Notes under the pieces: model-generated
The model's database searches: none
What the model was told of the DNA's origin: nothing
Seen by the model: the letters and a program-made list of their open reading frames with translations, nothing else
Source of the DNA: Cornus controversa
Lineage: Eukaryota; Streptophyta; Magnoliopsida; Cornales; Cornaceae
Direction: 5' to 3'
Length of the DNA: 64,000 nt
Assembly: GCA_026545225.1 (NCBI GenBank)
Contig: CM048847.1
Span: 1,550,001-1,614,000 of the forward strand
In this document: piece after piece, positions 1-10,361 of the stretch
Position numbering within the stretch: the first letter of the stretch is position 1
How the letters are laid out: each line of letters opens with the position of its first letter
Position numbers and translations under genes: made by a program

Positions 1-212
1 GAATCAAAAAGAGTAATTCCATGCTGCACCCATGAATGATCACAACCGTATAGTGCTCTATGCCAACTTCAACCATCTGGACAAGTAAAAGAAACAATTC
101 CCAAGCTATCGATGATTTTAAACAAGTTTAGTTTGAGTTGTTCTGATTCAAAAACCCATTCCTTGAGAAGTCGTGCCATAATCAGAATCGTAAGTTTCTT
201 TTTTCCAAATTA

Positions 213-293
213 GACCATCAAAACATCCAAAAGAAGTGACGAACATGTCAATCCGATCTTCATCACAACCATATGGTGCTTTGTTCCAAGTTC
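213..293. repeat. Satellite monomer A (truncated, 81 bp)
   Basis: It starts GACCATCAAAACATCC and runs through AATCCGATCTTCATCACAACC to the next core. Compared with monomer C it lacks 61 bp between GATCTTC and the ATCACAACC-like stretch. In C the missing part begins at the ATC of CTTCATC and ends just before the GACGACAACC that corresponds to GATCACAACC of monomer F. The end of the segment carries the perfect 10-bp palindrome ACCATATGGT (268-277); other units have ACCGTATGGT. Confidence 0.8.
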
Positions 294-436
294 GACCGTT
301 TGGACATCTAAAGGAAACAATTAGCAAGCTACCAACCATTTTAAACTTGTTTCATTTGAGTTGCTTTGATTTGAAAACCGCATTCCAAGAGAAGTCGTGC
401 CATAATACTAATCGTACGCTGCTTTTTTCTAAATGA
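294..436. repeat. Satellite monomer B (full length, 143 bp)
   Basis: The core reads GACCGTTTGGACATC, followed by AAAGGAAACAATTAGCAAG and a TTTTAAACTTGTTTCATTTG segment that contains the dyad AAAC-TT-GTTT. It ends in the T-rich run GCTTTTTTCTAAATG ahead of monomer C. It is the unit in which the array-wide landmark ACCAACCAT lies. From about 42 kb onward some copies lose one T in GAGTTGTTTTGATTC, which produces the 735-bp HORs. Confidence 0.8.
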
Positions 437-578
437 AACCATCAAAGCGTCCCAAAGAAACGACGAGCATGTCAATCCGATCTTCATCTGTGTTTGTTTG
501 AGTTGTTCTGAGTCGAAAGAAAAATTGCTTGCAATAATCAGGCATGACGACAACCGTATGTCGCTTTGTGCTAGAATT
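437..578. repeat. Satellite monomer C (full length, 142 bp)
   Basis: The core AACCATCAAAGCGTCCC is followed by AAAGAAACGACGAGCATG, AATCCGATCTTCAT, and a GTTTGTTTGAGTTGTTCTGA segment. Much of its 5' half matches monomer A closely (CATGTCAATCCGATCTTCAT), which makes A the internally deleted counterpart of C. Sub-variants carry ATCTGTGTTTG, ATCCGTGTTTG or ATCCATGTTTG, and these are useful labels for tracing which HORs were co-amplified. Confidence 0.8.
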
Positions 579-719
579 GACCATCTGGATGTCCAGAAGA
601 ATAGAGAATGACAAGAACAGTTTTAAACTTGTTTCGTTTGACTTGTCCTGATTCGAAAAGTCCCAATCCACGTGAAATCGTGCCATACCAAGAATTATAC
701 GTTGCTTTATGCCAAATTC
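579..719. repeat. Satellite monomer D (full length, 141 bp)
   Basis: The core GACCATCTGGATGTCC is followed by AGAAGAATAGAGAATGACAA, a TTTTAAACTTGTTTCGTTTG segment, TGTCCTGATTCG and TCCACGTGAAATCGTGCCAT. It holds a CACGTG palindrome (669-674 here) that recurs once in nearly every HOR; a few units have CATGTG. The two TGTCC words, 54 bp apart, matter for the origin of monomer E. Confidence 0.8.
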
Positions 720-806
720 AACCGTCAGGATGTGCTGAATCAAAAAGAGTAATTCCATGCTGCACCCATGAATGATCAGAACCGTATGGTGCTCTATGCC
801 AACTTC
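720..806. repeat. Satellite monomer E (truncated, 87 bp)
   Basis: The core AACCGTCAGGATGT runs directly into CCTGAATCAAAAAGAGTAAT. Aligned to monomer D this skips exactly the 54 bp between D's two TGTCC words (141 minus 54 is 87). Here the word reads TGTGCTGA in this unit and TGTCCTGA in most others. It ends in CATGAATGATCACAACCG and GCTCTATGCCAACTTC before monomer F. Confidence 0.8.
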
Positions 807-948
807 AACCATCTAGACAAGTAAAAGAAACAATTCCCAAGCTATCGATGATTTTAAACAAGTTTAGTTTGAGTTGTTCTGATTCAAAAACCCATTCCTT
901 GAGAACTCGTGCCATAATCAGAATCGTAAGTTTCTTTTTTCCAAATTA
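807..948. repeat. Satellite monomer F (full length, 142 bp)
   Basis: The core AACCATCTAGACAAG (CTGGACAAG in most units) is followed by AAACAATTCCCAAGCTATCG, TTTTAAACAAGTTTAGTTTG, CCCATTCCTTGAGAAGTCG and the run TTTCTTTTTTCCAAATTAG. It contains the dyad TAAAC-AA-GTTTA. Both retrotransposons in the window inserted in this monomer, at CTATC (about base 36) and GAAGT (about base 97). Confidence 0.8.
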
Positions 949-2547
949 GACCATCAAAACATCCAAAAGAAGTGACGAACATGTCAATCCGATCTTCATC
1001 ACAACCATATGGTGCTTTGTTCCAAGTTCGACCATTTGGACATCTAAAGGAAACAATTAGCAAGCTACCAACCATTTTAAACTTGTTTCATTTGAGTTGC
1101 TTTGATTCGAAAACCGCATTCCAAGAGAAGTCGTGCCATAATACTAATCGTACGCTGCTTTTTTCTAAATGAAACCATCAAAGCGTCCCAAAGAAACGAC
1201 GAGCATGTCAATCCGATCTTCATCTGTGTTTGTTTGAGTTGTTCTGAGTCGAAAGAAAAATTGCTTGCAATAATCAGGCATGACGACAACCGTATGTCGC
1301 TTTGTGCTAGAATTGACCATCTGGATGTCCAGAAGAATAGAGAATGACAAGAACGGTTTTGAACTTGTTTCGTTTGACTTGTCCTGATTCGAAAAGTCCC
1401 AATCCACGTGAAATCGTGCCATACCAAGAATTATACGTTGCTTTATGCCAAATTCAACCGTCAGGATGTCCTGAATCAAAAAGAGTAATTCCATGCTGCA
1501 CCCATGAATGATCACAACCGTATAGTGCTCTATGCCAACTTCAACCATCTGGACAAGTAAAAGAAACAATTCCCAAGCTATCGATGATTTTAAACAAGTT
1601 TAGTTTGAGTTGTTCTGATTCAAAAACCCATTCCTTGAGAAGTCGTGCCATAATCAGAATCGTAAGTTTCTTTTTTCCAAATTAGACCATCAAAACATCC
1701 AAAAGAAGTGACGAACATGTCAATCCGATCTTCATCACAACCATATGGTGCTTTGTTCCAAGTTCGACCGTTTGGACATCTAAAGGAAACAATTAGCAAG
1801 CTACCAACCATTTTAAACTTGTTTCATTTGAGTTGCTTTGATTTGAAAACCGCATTCCAAGAGAAGTCGTGCCATAATACTAATCGTACGCTGCTTTTTT
1901 CTAAATGAAACCATCAAAGCGTCCCAAAGAAACGACGAGCATGTCAATCCGATCTTCATCTGTGTTTGTTTGAGTTGTTCTGAGTCGAAAGAAAAATTGC
2001 TTGCAATAATCAGGCATGACGACAACCGTATGTCGCTTTGTGCTAGAATTGACCATCTGGATGTCCAGAAGAATAGAGAATGACAAGAACAGTTTTGAAC
2101 TTGTTTCGTTTGACTTGTCCTGATTCGAAAAGTCCCAATCCACGTGAAATCGTGCCATACCAAGAATTATACGTTGCTTTATGCCAAATTCAACCGTCAG
2201 GATGTGCTGAATCAAAAAGAGTAATTCCATGCTGCACCCATGAATGATCAGAACCTTATGGTGCTCTATGCCAACTTCAACCATCTAGACAAGTAAAAGA
2301 AACAATTCCCAAGCTATCGATGATTTTAAACAAGTTTAGTTTGAGTTGTTCTGATTCAAAAACCCATTCCTTGAGAACTCGTGCCATAATCAGAATCGTA
2401 AGTTTCTTTTTTCCAAATTAGACCATCAAAGCATCCAAAAGAAGTGACGAACATGTCAATCCGATCTTCATCACAACCGTATGGTGCTTTGTTCCAAGTT
2501 CGACCGTTTGGACATCTAAAGGAAACAATTAGCAAGCTACCAACCAT

Positions 2548-2920
2548 TTTAAACTTGTTTCATTCAACCATCAGGACATCCTGAATCAAAAATAATAATT
2601 CCTTGCTGCACTCATGAATGATCACAACCATATGGTGCTCTATGCCAACTTCAACCATCTGGAAAAGTAAAAGAAACAATTCCCAAGCTATCGAGGATTT
2701 TAAACAAGTTTAGTTTGAGTTGTTCTGATTCAAAAACCCATTCCTTGAGAAGTCGTGCCTTAATCAGAATCGTAAGTTTCTTTTTCCAAATTAGACCATC
2801 AAAGCATCCAAAAGAAGTGACGAACATGTCAATCCGATCTTCATCACAACCGTATGGTGCTTTGTTCCAAGTTCGTCCATTCGGACATCTAAAGGAAACA
2901 ATTAGCAAGCTACCAACCAT
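2548..2920. repeat. Truncated HOR (373 bp instead of 736)
   Basis: The landmark spacing drops from 736 to 373 bp. At 2555-2575 the monomer B sequence AACTTGTTTCATT passes directly into CAACCATCAGGACATCC of monomer E, so the rest of B, all of C and D, and the start of E (363 bp) are missing. The breakpoint shows a 3-base overlap, ATT (2562-2564), shared by the two parent sequences. This looks like an illegitimate deletion rather than an in-register exchange. Confidence 0.85.
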
Positions 2921-5900
2921 TTTAAACTTGTTTCATTTGAGTTGTTTTGATTCGAAAACCGCATTCCAAGAGAAGTCGTGCCATAATACTAATCGTACGC
3001 TGCTTTTTTCTAAATGAAACCATCAAAGCGTCCCAAAGAAACGACGAGCATGTCGATCCGATCTTCATCCATGTTTGTTTGAGTTATTCTGACTCGAAAA
3101 GAACAATTGCTTGCAATAATCAGGCATGACGACAACCGTATGGCGCTTTGTGCTAGAATTGACCATCTGGATGTCCAGAAGAATAGAGAATGACAAGAAT
3201 GGTTTTGAACTTGTTTCGTTTGACTTGTCCTGATTCGAAAAGTCCCAATCCACGTGAAATCGTGCCATACCAAGAATTATACGTTGCTTTATGCCAAATT
3301 CAACCGTCAGGATGTCCTGAATCAAAAAGAGTAATTCCATGCTGCACCCATGAATGATCACAACCGTATAGTGCTCTATGCCAACTTCAACCATCTGGAC
3401 AAGTAAAAGAAACAATTCCCAAGCTATCGATGATTTTAAACAAGTTTAGTTTGAGTTGTTCTGATTCAAAAACCCATTCCTTGAGAAGTCGTGCCATAAT
3501 CAGAATCGTAAGTTTCTTTTTTCCAAATTAGACCATCAAAACATCCAAAAGAAGTGACGAACATGTCAATCCGATCTTCATCACAACCATATGGTGCTTT
3601 GTTCCAAGTTCGACCGTTTGGACATCTAAAGGAAACAATTAGCAAGCTACCAACCATTTTAAACTTGTTTCATTTGAGTTGCTTTGATTTGAAAACCGCA
3701 TTCCAAGAGAAGTCGTGCCATAATACTAATCGTACGCTGCTTTTTTCTAAATGAAACCATCAAAGCGTCCCAAAGAAACGACGAGCATGTCAATCCGATC
3801 TTCATCTGTGTTTGTTTGAGTTGTTCTGAGTCGAAAGAAAAATTGCTTGCAATAATCAGGCATGACGACAACCGTATGTCGCTTTGTGCTAGAATTGACC
3901 ATCTGGATGTCCAGAAGAATAGAGAATGACAAGAACGGTTTTGAACTTGTTTCGTTTGACTTGTCCTGATTCGAAAAGTCCCAATCCACGTGAAATCGTG
4001 CCATACCAAGAATTATACGTTGCTTTATGCCAAATTCAACCGTCAGGATGTCCTGAATCAAAAAGAGTAATTCCATGCTGCACCCATGAATGATCACAAC
4101 CGTATGGTGCTCTATGCCAACTTCAACCATCTGGACAAGTAAAAGAAACAATTCCCAAGCTATCGATGATTTTAAACAAGTTTAGTTTGAGTTGTTCTGA
4201 TTCAAAAACCCATTCCTTGAGAAGTCGTGCCATAATCAGAATCGTAAGTTTCTTTTTTCCAAATTAGACCATCAAAACATCCAAAAGAAGTGACGAACAT
4301 GTCAATCCGATCTTCATCACAACCATATGGTGCTTTGTTCCAAGTTCGACCGTTTGGACATCTAAAGGAAACAATTAGCAAGCTACCAACCATTTTAAAC
4401 TTGTTTCATTTGAGTTATTTTGATTCGAAAACCGCATTCCAAGAGAAGTCATGCCATAATACTAATCGTACGCTGCTTTTTTCTAAATGAAACCATCAAA
4501 GCGTCCCAAAGAAACGACGAGCATGTCGATCCGATCTTCATCCATGTTTGTTTGAGTTATTCTGAGTCGAAAAGAACAATTGCTTGCAATAATCAGGCAT
4601 GACGACAACCGTATGGCGGTTTGTGCTAGAATTGACCATCTGGATGTTCAAAAAAATAGAGAATGATAACAACGGTTTTGAACTTGTTTCGTTTGACTTG
4701 TCCTGATTTGAAAAGTCCAATCCACGTGAAATCGTGCCATACTTAGAATTATACATTGCTTTATGCCAGATTCAACCATCAGGACGTCCTGAATCAAAAA
4801 TAGTAATTCCTTGCTGCACTCATGAATGATCACAACCGTATGGTGCTCTATGCCAACTTCAACCATCTGGAAAAGTAAAAGAAACAATTCCCAAGCTATC
4901 GAGGATTTTAAACAAGTTTAGTTTGAGTTGTTCTGATTCAAGAACCCATTCCTTGAGAAGTCGTGCCTTCATCAAAATCGTAAGTTTCTTTTTTCCAAAT
5001 TAGACAATCAAAGCATCCAAAAGAAGTGACGAACATGTCAATCCGATCTTCATCACAACCGTATGGTGCTTTGTTCCAAGTTCGACCGTTTGGACATCTA
5101 AAGGAAACAATTAGCAAGCTACCAACCATTTTAAACTTGTTTCATTTGAGTTGTTTTGATTCGAAAACCGCATTCCAGAAGAAGTCGTGCCATAATACTA
5201 ATCGTACGCTGCTTTTTTCTAAATGAAACCATCAAAGCATCCCAAAGAAACGACGAGCATGTCAATCCGATCTTCATCCGTGTTTGTTTGAGTTGTTTTG
5301 AGTCGAAAGAACAATTGCTTGCAATAATCAGGCATGACGACAACCGTATGGCGCTTTGTGCTAGAATTGACCATCTGGATGTCCAGAAGAATAGAGAATG
5401 ACAAGAACGGTTTTGAACTTGTTTCGTTTGACTTGTCATGATTCGAAAAGTCCAATCCACGTGAAATCGTGCCATACCTAGAATTATACGTTGCTTTATG
5501 CCAAATTCAACCGTCAGGATGTCCTGAATCGAAAAGAGTAATTCCATGCTGCACCCATGAATGATCACAACCGTATGGTGCTCTATGCCAACTTCAACCA
5601 TCTAGAAAAGTAAAAGAAACAATTCCCAAGCTATCGAGGATTTTAAACAAGTTTAGTTTGAGTTGTTCTGATTCAAAAACCCATTCCTTGAGAACTCGTG
5701 CCATAATCAGAATCGTAAGTTTCTTTTTTCCAAATTAGACCTTCAAAGCATCCAAAAGAAGTGACGAAAATGCAATCCGATCTTCATCACAACCGTATGG
5801 TGCTTTGTTCCAAGTTCGACCGTTTGGACATCTAAAGGAAACAATTAGCAAGCTACCAACCATTTTAAACTTGTTTCATTTGAGTTGTTTTTATTTGAAA

Positions 5901-7878
5901 ACTGCATTCCAAGAGAAGTCGTGCCATAATACTAATCGTACGCTGCTTTTTTCTAAATGAAACCATCAAAGCGTCCCAAAGAAATGACGAGCATGTCAAT
6001 CCGATCTTCATCCGTGTTTGTTTGAGTTGTTCTGAGTCGAAAGAACAATTGCTTGCAATAATCAGGCATGACGACAACCGTATGGCGCTTTGTGCTAGAA
6101 TTGACCATCTGGATGTCCAGAAGAATAGAGAATGACAAGAACGGTTTTGAACTTATTTCGTTTGACTTGTCCTGATTTGAAAAGTCCAATCCACGTGAGA
6201 TCGTGCCATACTTAGAATTATACATTGCTTTATGCCAAATTCAACCATCAGGACATCCTGAATCAAAAATAGTAATTCCTTGCTGCACTCATGAATGATC
6301 ACAACCATATGGTGCTCTATGCCAACTTCAACCATCTGGAAAAGTAAAAGAAACAATTCCCAAGCTATCGAGGATTTTAAACAAGTTTAGTTTGAGTTGT
6401 TCTGATTCAAAAACCCATTCCTTGAGAAGTCGTGCCTTAATCAGAATCGTAAGTTTCTTTTTCCAAATTAGACCATCAAAGCATCCAAAAGAAGTGACGA
6501 ACATGTCAATCCAATCTTCATCACAACCGTATGGTGCTTTGTTCCAAGTTCGACCATTCGGACATCTAAAGGAAACAATTAGCAAGCTACCAACCATTTT
6601 AAACTTGTTTCATTTGAGTTGTTTTGATTCGAAAACCGCATTCCAAGAGAAGTCATGCCATAATACTAATCGTACGCTGCTTTTTTCTAAATGAAACCAT
6701 CAAAGCGTCCCAAAGAAACGACGAGCATGTCAATCCGATCTTCATCCGTGTTTGTTTGAGTTGTTCTGAGTCGAAAGAACAATTGCTTGCAATAATCAGG
6801 CATGACGACAACCGTATGGCGGTTTGTGCTAGAATTGACCATCTGGATGTCCAGAAAAATAGAGAATGACAAGAACGGTTTCGAACTTGTTTCGTTTGAC
6901 TTGTCCTGATTCGAAAAGTCCCAATCCACGTGAAATCGTGCCATACCTAGAATTATACGTTGCTTTATGCCAAATTCAACCGTCAGGATGTCCTGAATCG
7001 AAAAGAGTAATTCCATGCTGCACCCATGAATGATCACAACCGTATGGTGCTCTATGCCAACTTCAACCATCTGGACAAGTAAAAGAAACAATTCCCAAGC
7101 TATCGATGATTTTAAACAAGTTTAGTTTAAGTTGTTCTGATTCAAAAACCCATTCCTTGAGAAGTCGTGCCATAATCAGAATCGTAAGTTTCTTTTTTCC
7201 AAATTAGACCATCAAAACATCCAAAAGAAGTGACGAACATGTCAATCCGATCTTCATCACAACCGTGTGGTGCTTTGTTCCAAGTTCGATAGTTTGGACA
7301 TCTAAAGGAAACAATTAGCAAGCTACCAACCATTTTAAACTTGTTTCATTTGAGTTGTTTTGATTCGAAAACCGCATTCCAAGAGAAGTCGTGCCATAAT
7401 ACTAATCGTACGCTGCTTTTTTCTAAATGACACCATCAAAGCGTCCCAAAGAAACGACGAGCATGTCGATCCGATCTTCATCCATGTTTGTTTGAGTTAT
7501 TCTGACTCGAAAAGAACAATTGCTTGCAATAATCAGGCATGACGACAACCGTATGGCGCTTTGTGCTAGAATTGACCATCTGGATGTCCAGAAGAATAGA
7601 GAATGACAAGAATGGTTTTGAACTTGTTTCGTTTGACTTGTCCTGATTCGAAAAGTCCCAATCCACGTGAAATCGTGCCATACCAAGAATTATACGTTGC
7701 TTTATGCCAAATTCAACCGTCAGGATGTCCTGAATCAAAAAGAGTAATTCCATGCTGCACCCATGAATGATCAGAACCGTATGGTGCTCTATGCCAACTT
7801 CAACCATCTAGACAAGTAAAAGAAACAATTCCCAAGCTATCGATGATTTTAAACAAGTTTAGTTTGAGTTGTTCTGAT

Positions 7879-9350
7879 TCAAAAACCCATTCCTTGAGAA
7901 CTCGTGCCATAATCAGAATCGTAAGTTTCTTTTTTCCAAATTAGACCATCAAAGCATCCAAAAGAAGTGACGAACATGTCAATCCGATCTTCATCACAAC
8001 CATATGGTGCTTTGTTCCAAGTTCGACCGTTTGGACATCTAAAGGAAACAATTAGCAAGCTACCAACCAATTTAAACTTGTTTCATTTGAGTTGTTTTGA
8101 TTCGAAAACTGCATTCCAAGAGAAGTCGTGCCATAATACTAATCGTACGCTGCTTTTTTCTAAATGAAACCATCAAATTGTCCCAAAGAAACGACGAGCA
8201 TGTCAATCCGATCTTCATCCGTGTTTGTTTGAGTTGTTCTGAGTCGGAAAGAACAATTGCTTGCAATAATCAGGCATGACGACAACCGTATGGCGCTTTG
8301 TGCTAGAATTGACCATCTGGATGTCTAGAAGAATAGAGAATGACAAGAACGGTTTCGAACTTGTTTCGTTTGACTTGTCATGATTCGAAAAGTCCAATCC
8401 ATGTGAAATCGTGCCATACCTAGAATTATACGTTGCTTTATGCCAAATTCAACCGTCAGGATGTCCTGAATCGAAAAGAGTAATTCCATGCTGTACCCAT
8501 GAATGATCACAACCGTATGGTGCTCTATGCCAACTTCAACCATCTGGACAAGTAAAAGAAACAATTCCCAAGCTATCGAGGATTTTAAACAAGTTTAGTT
8601 TGAGTTGTTCTGATTCAAAAACCCATTCCTTGAGAAGTCGTGCCATAATCAGAATCGTAAGTTTCTTTTTTCCAAATTAGACCATCAAAACATCCAAAAG
8701 AAGTGACGAACATGTCAATCCGATCTTCATCACAACCATATGGTGCTTTGTTCCAAGTTCGACCGTTTGGACATCTAAAGGAAACAATTAGCAAGCTACC
8801 AACCAATTTAAACTTGTTTCATTTGAGTTGTTTTGATTCGAAAACTGCATTCCAAGAGAAGTCGTGCCATAATACTAATCGTACGCTGCTTTTTTCTAAA
8901 TGAAACCATCAAAGCGTCCCAAAGAAACGACGAGCATGTCAATCCGATCTTCATCCGTGTTTGTTTGAGTTGTTCTGAGTCGGAAAGAACAATTGCTTGC
9001 AATAATCAGACATGACGACAACCGTATGGCGCTTTGTGCTAGAATTGACCATCTGGATGTCTAGAAGAATAGAGAATGACAAGAACGGTTTCGAACTTGT
9101 TTCGTTTGACTTGTCATGATTCGAAAAGTCCAATCCATGTGAAATCGTGCCATACCTAGAATTATACGTTGCTTTATGCCAAATTCAACCGTCAGGATGT
9201 CCTGAATCGAAAAGAGTAATTCCATGCTGTACCCATGAATGATCACAACCGTATGGTGCTCTATGCCAACTTCAACCATCTGGACAAGTAAAAGAAACAA
9301 TTCCCAAGCTATCGAGGATTTTAAACAAGTTTAGTTTGAGTTGTTCTGAT
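7879..9350. repeat. Two adjacent, nearly identical HORs
   Basis: Units 7879-8614 and 8615-9350 share several private variants: ACCAATTTAAACTTG, GAGTCGGAAAGAAC, GATGTCTAGAAG, CCATGTGAAATCG and ATGCTGTACCC. They differ at few positions, for example CAAATTGTCCC against CAAAGCGTCCC. Parts of the first unit (TTGAGAACTCG) instead match the preceding neighbours. This is a recent single-unit duplication. Confidence 0.75.
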
Positions 9351-10105
9351 TCAAAAACCCATTCCTTGAGAAGTCGTGCCATAATCAGAATCGTAAGTTT
9401 CTTTTTTCCAAATTAGACCATCAAAACATCCCAAAGAAGTGACGAACATGTCAATCCGATCTTCATCACAACCATATGGTGCTTTGTTCCAAGTTCGACC
9501 GTTTGGACATCTAAAGGAAACAATTAGCAAGCTACCAACCATTTTAAACTTGTTTCATTTGAGTTGTTTTGATTCGAAAACCGCATTCCAAGAGAAGTCA
9601 TGCCATAATACTAATCGTACGCTGCTTTTTTCTAAATGAAACCATCAAAGCGTCCCAAAGAAACGACGAGCATGTCAATCCGATCTTCATCCGTGTTTGT
9701 TTGAGTTGTTCTGAGTCGAAAGAACAATTGCTTGCAATAATCAGGCATGACGACAACCGTATGGCGGTTTGTGCTAGAATTGACCATCTGGATGTCCAGA
9801 AAAATAGAGAATGACAAGAACGGTTTCGAACTTGTTTCGTTTGACTTGTCCTGATTCGAAAAGTCCCAATCCACGTGAAATCGTGCCATACCAAGAATTA
9901 TACGTTGCTTTATGCCAAATTCAACCGTCAAGATGTCCTGAATCAAAAAGAGTAATTCCATGCTGCACCCATGAATGATCACAACCGTATAGTGCTCTAT
10001 GCCAACTTCAACCATCTGGACAAGTAAAAGAAACAATTCCCAAGCTATCGATGATTTTAAACAAGTTTAGTTTGAGTTGTTCTGATTCAAAAACCCATTC
10101 CTTGA

Positions 10106-10110
10106 GAAGT
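10106..10110. repeat. Left target-site duplication of element 1 (GAAGT)
   Basis: GAAGT lies directly before TGTCACGCC and is repeated at 21148-21152 directly after CCTTACA. It belongs to the satellite context CCTTGAGAAGTCGTGCC. Confidence 0.93.
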
Positions 10111-10288
10111 TGTCACGCCCCGGTTCCCGAGGCCCGGAAACCGAGGTGTGAACCCCGTGAGATCACCCTCACGACATAACCTCCACCTGATCATACAATT
10201 CAATTTCCTATTATTTTTACGAAAATCGGGCATGACCCATTCTAAATAATCAGCTCCTGGCATATTACACCTGCTTTACAATTCATAT

Positions 10289-10361
10289 GGACACTTCTGG
10301 GCACGTGTCCCCCCAGCATTTATATCTAACAGTAAATATGGACACTTCTGGGCCCGTGTCC
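10289..10361 (-). other. Paired hairpins in 3' LTR
   Basis: Two 22-nt inverted repeats lie 51 bp apart: GGACAC...GTGTCC at 10289-10310 and at 10340-10361, each with a 10-nt loop of the type TTCTGGGCAC or TTCTGGGCCC and each followed by a C-run. The arrangement is a tandem duplication of about 51 bp. It recurs in the solo LTR of a diverged subfamily, which suggests constraint. A role in RNA structure (3' end formation, dimerisation or packaging) is only a guess. Confidence 0.65.

Larger units (their letters stand above)
213..948. repeat. Reference HOR unit: six diverged monomers, 736 bp
   Basis: One unit is delimited here from one core motif to the equivalent motif of the next unit. The core, of the form RACCATCTGGATGTCC with variation, occurs six times at 213, 294, 437, 579, 720 and 807, and again at 949. 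Spacings are 81, 143, 142, 141, 87 and 142 bp, summing to 736. The six segments align with one another around the core and the preceding GCTTTNTNCNAAATT-like run, so all descend from one monomer of about 142 bp. The same order of six recurs throughout the window. This is a hexameric HOR in which two members (A and E) have lost about 60 bp. The choice of unit boundary is arbitrary. Confidence 0.9.
1..2560. repeat. Dimeric super-repeat, 1472 bp (two HORs)
   Basis: Alternate HORs share diagnostic variants. GATGTGCTGAATC occurs at about 729 and again 1472 bp later at about 2201, while the intervening unit has GATGTCCTG. TTGAGAACTCG occurs in the units near 900 and 2376, while those near 165 and 1635 have TTGAGAAGTCG. 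TTTGATTTGAAAACC near 367 and 1839 alternates with TTTGATTCGAAAACC. A block of two HORs has therefore been amplified as a unit. Confidence 0.8.
1..10110. repeat. Satellite array, block 1 (736-bp HOR, about 14 units)
   Basis: The stretch is a continuous head-to-tail array. A recognisable landmark, the CAT of an ACCAACCAT motif, recurs at 339, 1075, 1811, 2547, 2920, 3657, 4393, 5129, about 5863, 6597, 7333, 8070, 8806 and 9542. Spacing is 734-737 bp except for one 373-bp step, which is a truncated unit. Units differ by scattered substitutions and single-base length changes in A or T runs. Short open frames occur on both strands in every unit, but 736 is not a multiple of three, so none continues from unit to unit. 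I see no gene. The array begins before the window and is cut at 10110 by a retrotransposon that duplicated GAAGT. Such arrays in plants are typically centromeric, pericentromeric or subtelomeric; which one applies here cannot be told. Confidence 0.97.

Noticed and set aside
621-660. CENP-B-box-like TTCGTTTGA in monomer D
   Set aside because: Only the TTCG and a few neighbours agree. The essential CGGG part is absent in all copies I read.
213-948. CRISPR-like array of regularly spaced repeats
   Set aside because: The repeats are long, contiguous and diverged, without unique spacers or cas genes, and the setting is a plant satellite.
1165-1569. Recurring open frames of up to 156 codons on the minus strand in nearly every satellite unit (for example a 134-codon frame at 1165-1569, 3747-4151 and 22881-23285)
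   Set aside because: They recur because the DNA recurs. The 736-bp period shifts frame from unit to unit, frame breaks appear freely in individual units, both strands have similar frames, and no domain is recognisable.
10111-10160. Element 1 read as plus strand because TGTCACG looks like a 5' LTR start
   Set aside because: Both LTR ends are TG/CA, so the ends cannot decide. The PBS lies at the right LTR on the minus strand and the PPT at the left LTR, which fixes minus orientation.
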